Source: Pseudomonas sp. DNDY-54
GTDB taxonomy: Bacteria > Pseudomonadota > Gammaproteobacteria > Pseudomonadales > Pseudomonadaceae
Direction: 5' to 3'
NCBI RefSeq assembly: GCF_019880365.1
Contig: NZ_CP082271.1
Span: 2,914,001 to 2,978,000, forward strand
Length of the DNA stretch: 64,000 nucleotides
Each line of letters begins with the position of its first letter. Position 1 is the first letter of the stretch. A model generated the notes under the pieces. That model searched no databases. It was not told the DNA's origin and worked only from the letters and a program-made list of their open reading frames with translations. Positions 62,891 through 64,000 of this stretch are shown here, piece by piece. Position numbers and translations under genes: made by a program.

Positions 62891-64000
62891 TCAGGCTGCA
62901 GCCACATGGCAGCGGTTGCGACCGCCCCGCTTGGCGGCATACAGAGCTTCATCGGCCTGCCGCATCAAGTCGGCACTGGCCAGTTCGCCAACCGGTCTGG
63001 CCACAGCGGCACCAATGCTGACGGTGATGCAAGACTGATCGCCGCCAGCCGCATGCGGAATCGCCAGGGCCTCGATTGCGGCGCGCACTCGCTCCGCCAC
63101 GCGCCGCGCGGTTGGCAAGTCCGTCTCGGGCAATAGCACGACGAACTCCTCCCCGCCCAACCGAGCCACCAGGTCAATCTTCCGCACCTGTTTGCCGATA
63201 ATCGCGGCGACCCGCTGTAAACAGACGTCACCCATCGGGTGACCGAACGCATCGTTGTAGGCCTTGAAGTGGTCGATATCGATCATCAGCAGCCCCACCT
63301 CATCGCCCGCCGTTCCGGCTTCCCGCCAGGTCGCTTCGAACACCTGCTCGAACCGACGGCGGTTCGCCAGCTGGGTCAGAGGGTCGGTCTGGGAGATATG
63401 CGTCAGTGTGAGGTTGTCTTCGCGCATGGCATCAGCGCGCAGCTGCTCACGCAAGAGGAACAGATACGCACGTCGATCGGTCACCTCGAACCTGAGATTC
63501 GCGACCAGCGTGAAAACCGCCGTCGCCGTCGCAAGCACCAGGGAAAACAACTGCGCATCAACGCCCAATGTAGAGGAAGACAGTACGTACCCCGCCATCA
63601 CCAGCAGGCCGGCCACCGAGGCCGCGAGCGCGTACTTGAAGCGCAGCGCGATGACAATGTTCCCGGCCAGTAGAATCAGATCGAAGGAAAACGGGTCGAA
63701 CATATCGACTGGCGAAGTGGTGATACGGAAAATTTGACCCGAAATCGCCATCGCCACCACCACCAGGCAGGCCATCAGGCCTTCCCTCCACCGAGCCGTT
63801 ACGCCCCGGTGAATCACCAGCAGGTAGAACAGCCCAATAGGTGTCATCAGGCCCAGACGCAACAGCAGGATTTCAGCGAAATTTACCTGTCGCATCGCGT
63901 AATCGCCGATAAGAAACGCATTGAAAATGCACAGGGACACTAACCCAGTAAGCACAAACATCCGCGCCCGTCCTGCGCCGGTATCCGATTCGAACCGCTG
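62891..64000 (-). CDS. Diguanylate cyclase, membrane-bound (N-terminus beyond window)
   Basis: The open frame continues through the right edge: 13 codons upstream of the ATG at 63961 read QRFESDTGAGRAR, a typical start region of Pseudomonas diguanylate cyclases, so the true start lies outside. Several helices (about residues 1-160 from that ATG) are followed by a GGDEF domain: LTQLANRRRFE, DIDHFKAYNDAFGH and RLGGEEFVVLLP. The inhibitory I-site RKID sits five residues before GGEEF, intact. It should make c-di-GMP; the PilZ protein near 18 kb is a possible reader. Confidence 0.92.
   Translation of the reverse strand, partial: QRFESDTGAGRARMFVLTGLVSLCIFNAFLIGDYAMRQVNFAEILLLRLGLMTPIGLFYLLVIHRGVTARWREGLMACLVVVAMAISGQIFRITTSPVDMFDPFSFDLILLAGNIVIALRFKYALAASVAGLLVMAGYVLSSSTLGVDAQLFSLVLATATAVFTLVANLRFEVTDRRAYLFLLREQLRADAMREDNLTLTHISQTDPLTQLANRRRFEQVFEATWREAGTAGDEVGLLMIDIDHFKAYNDAFGHPMGDVCLQRVAAIIGKQVRKIDLVARLGGEEFVVLLPETDLPTARRVAERVRAAIEALAIPHAAGGDQSCITVSIGAAVARPVGELASADLMRQADEALYAAKRGGRNRCHVAAA

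Overview
The window reads as chromosomal DNA of a pseudomonad, most likely the Stutzerimonas (Pseudomonas stutzeri) group. The basis is gene order (maf-sppA-HAD-rluC/rne-murB-ptp-kdsB-lpxK-exbDB-comEC; gacS, cysM, rlmD, relA, mazG), protein similarity to Pseudomonas families recalled from memory, high-GC codon use, Pseudomonas-type REP palindromes and an Na+-NQR operon. No rRNA, tRNA, CRISPR array, prophage or intact insertion sequence was seen. Species assignment is inference.

Layout. (1) 1-14 kb is core envelope and RNA metabolism. It holds the 3' end of a Maf/YceF pyrophosphatase, sppA-HAD-rluC, and a divergent rne with a long leader, its own sigma70-like promoter and a strong bidirectional terminator. 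The overlapping murB-ptp-kdsB-trm112-lpxK-exbD-exbB-comEC series follows. (2) 14-21 kb holds DUF2062, the lipoprotein exporter lolC-lolD-lolE, a PilZ protein, a glycerophosphodiesterase and soluble transhydrogenase sthA. (3) 21-28 kb is a complete nqrABCDEF-apbE-nqrM operon: sodium pump, flavin transferase for NqrB/NqrC, and the iron-delivery maturation protein. (4) 28.5-33.5 kb is a long-form GAPDH divergent from mfd. (5) 33.8-46 kb is an accessory-looking stretch. It contains a short SNF2-type ATPase, a protein of unknown function with a repeated C-terminal motif, and the four-enzyme nucleic-acid repair cluster (exonuclease, ATP-dependent ligase, Lhr-Core helicase, PdeM-type phosphoesterase). 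An erythromycin-esterase-like/phosphoribosyltransferase pair and a 51-residue Pro/Glu-rich protein follow. (6) 46-58 kb is a second conserved block: DUF2058, mazG, relA, rlmD, cysM, ggt and gacS, with MITE/REPIN-like 111-113 bp palindromic elements around mazG. (7) 58-64 kb holds a TRIC-family channel divergent from an ArgP-like LysR regulator, a phosphopantetheinyl transferase, an RstBA-like two-component pair, and a diguanylate cyclase running off the right edge.

Themes. NQR, its maturation factors, sthA and GAPDH concern NAD(P)H and sodium energetics. comEC with exbBD links to natural transformation, a P. stutzeri trait. Mfd and the Lhr/ligase cluster concern DNA repair. RelA, MazG and GacS concern stress and global regulation. 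The best candidates for undescribed biology are the 186-aa repeat-motif protein upstream of the repair cluster, the esterase/phosphoribosyltransferase pair, the short SNF2 ATPase, and the palindromic elements between mazG and relA.
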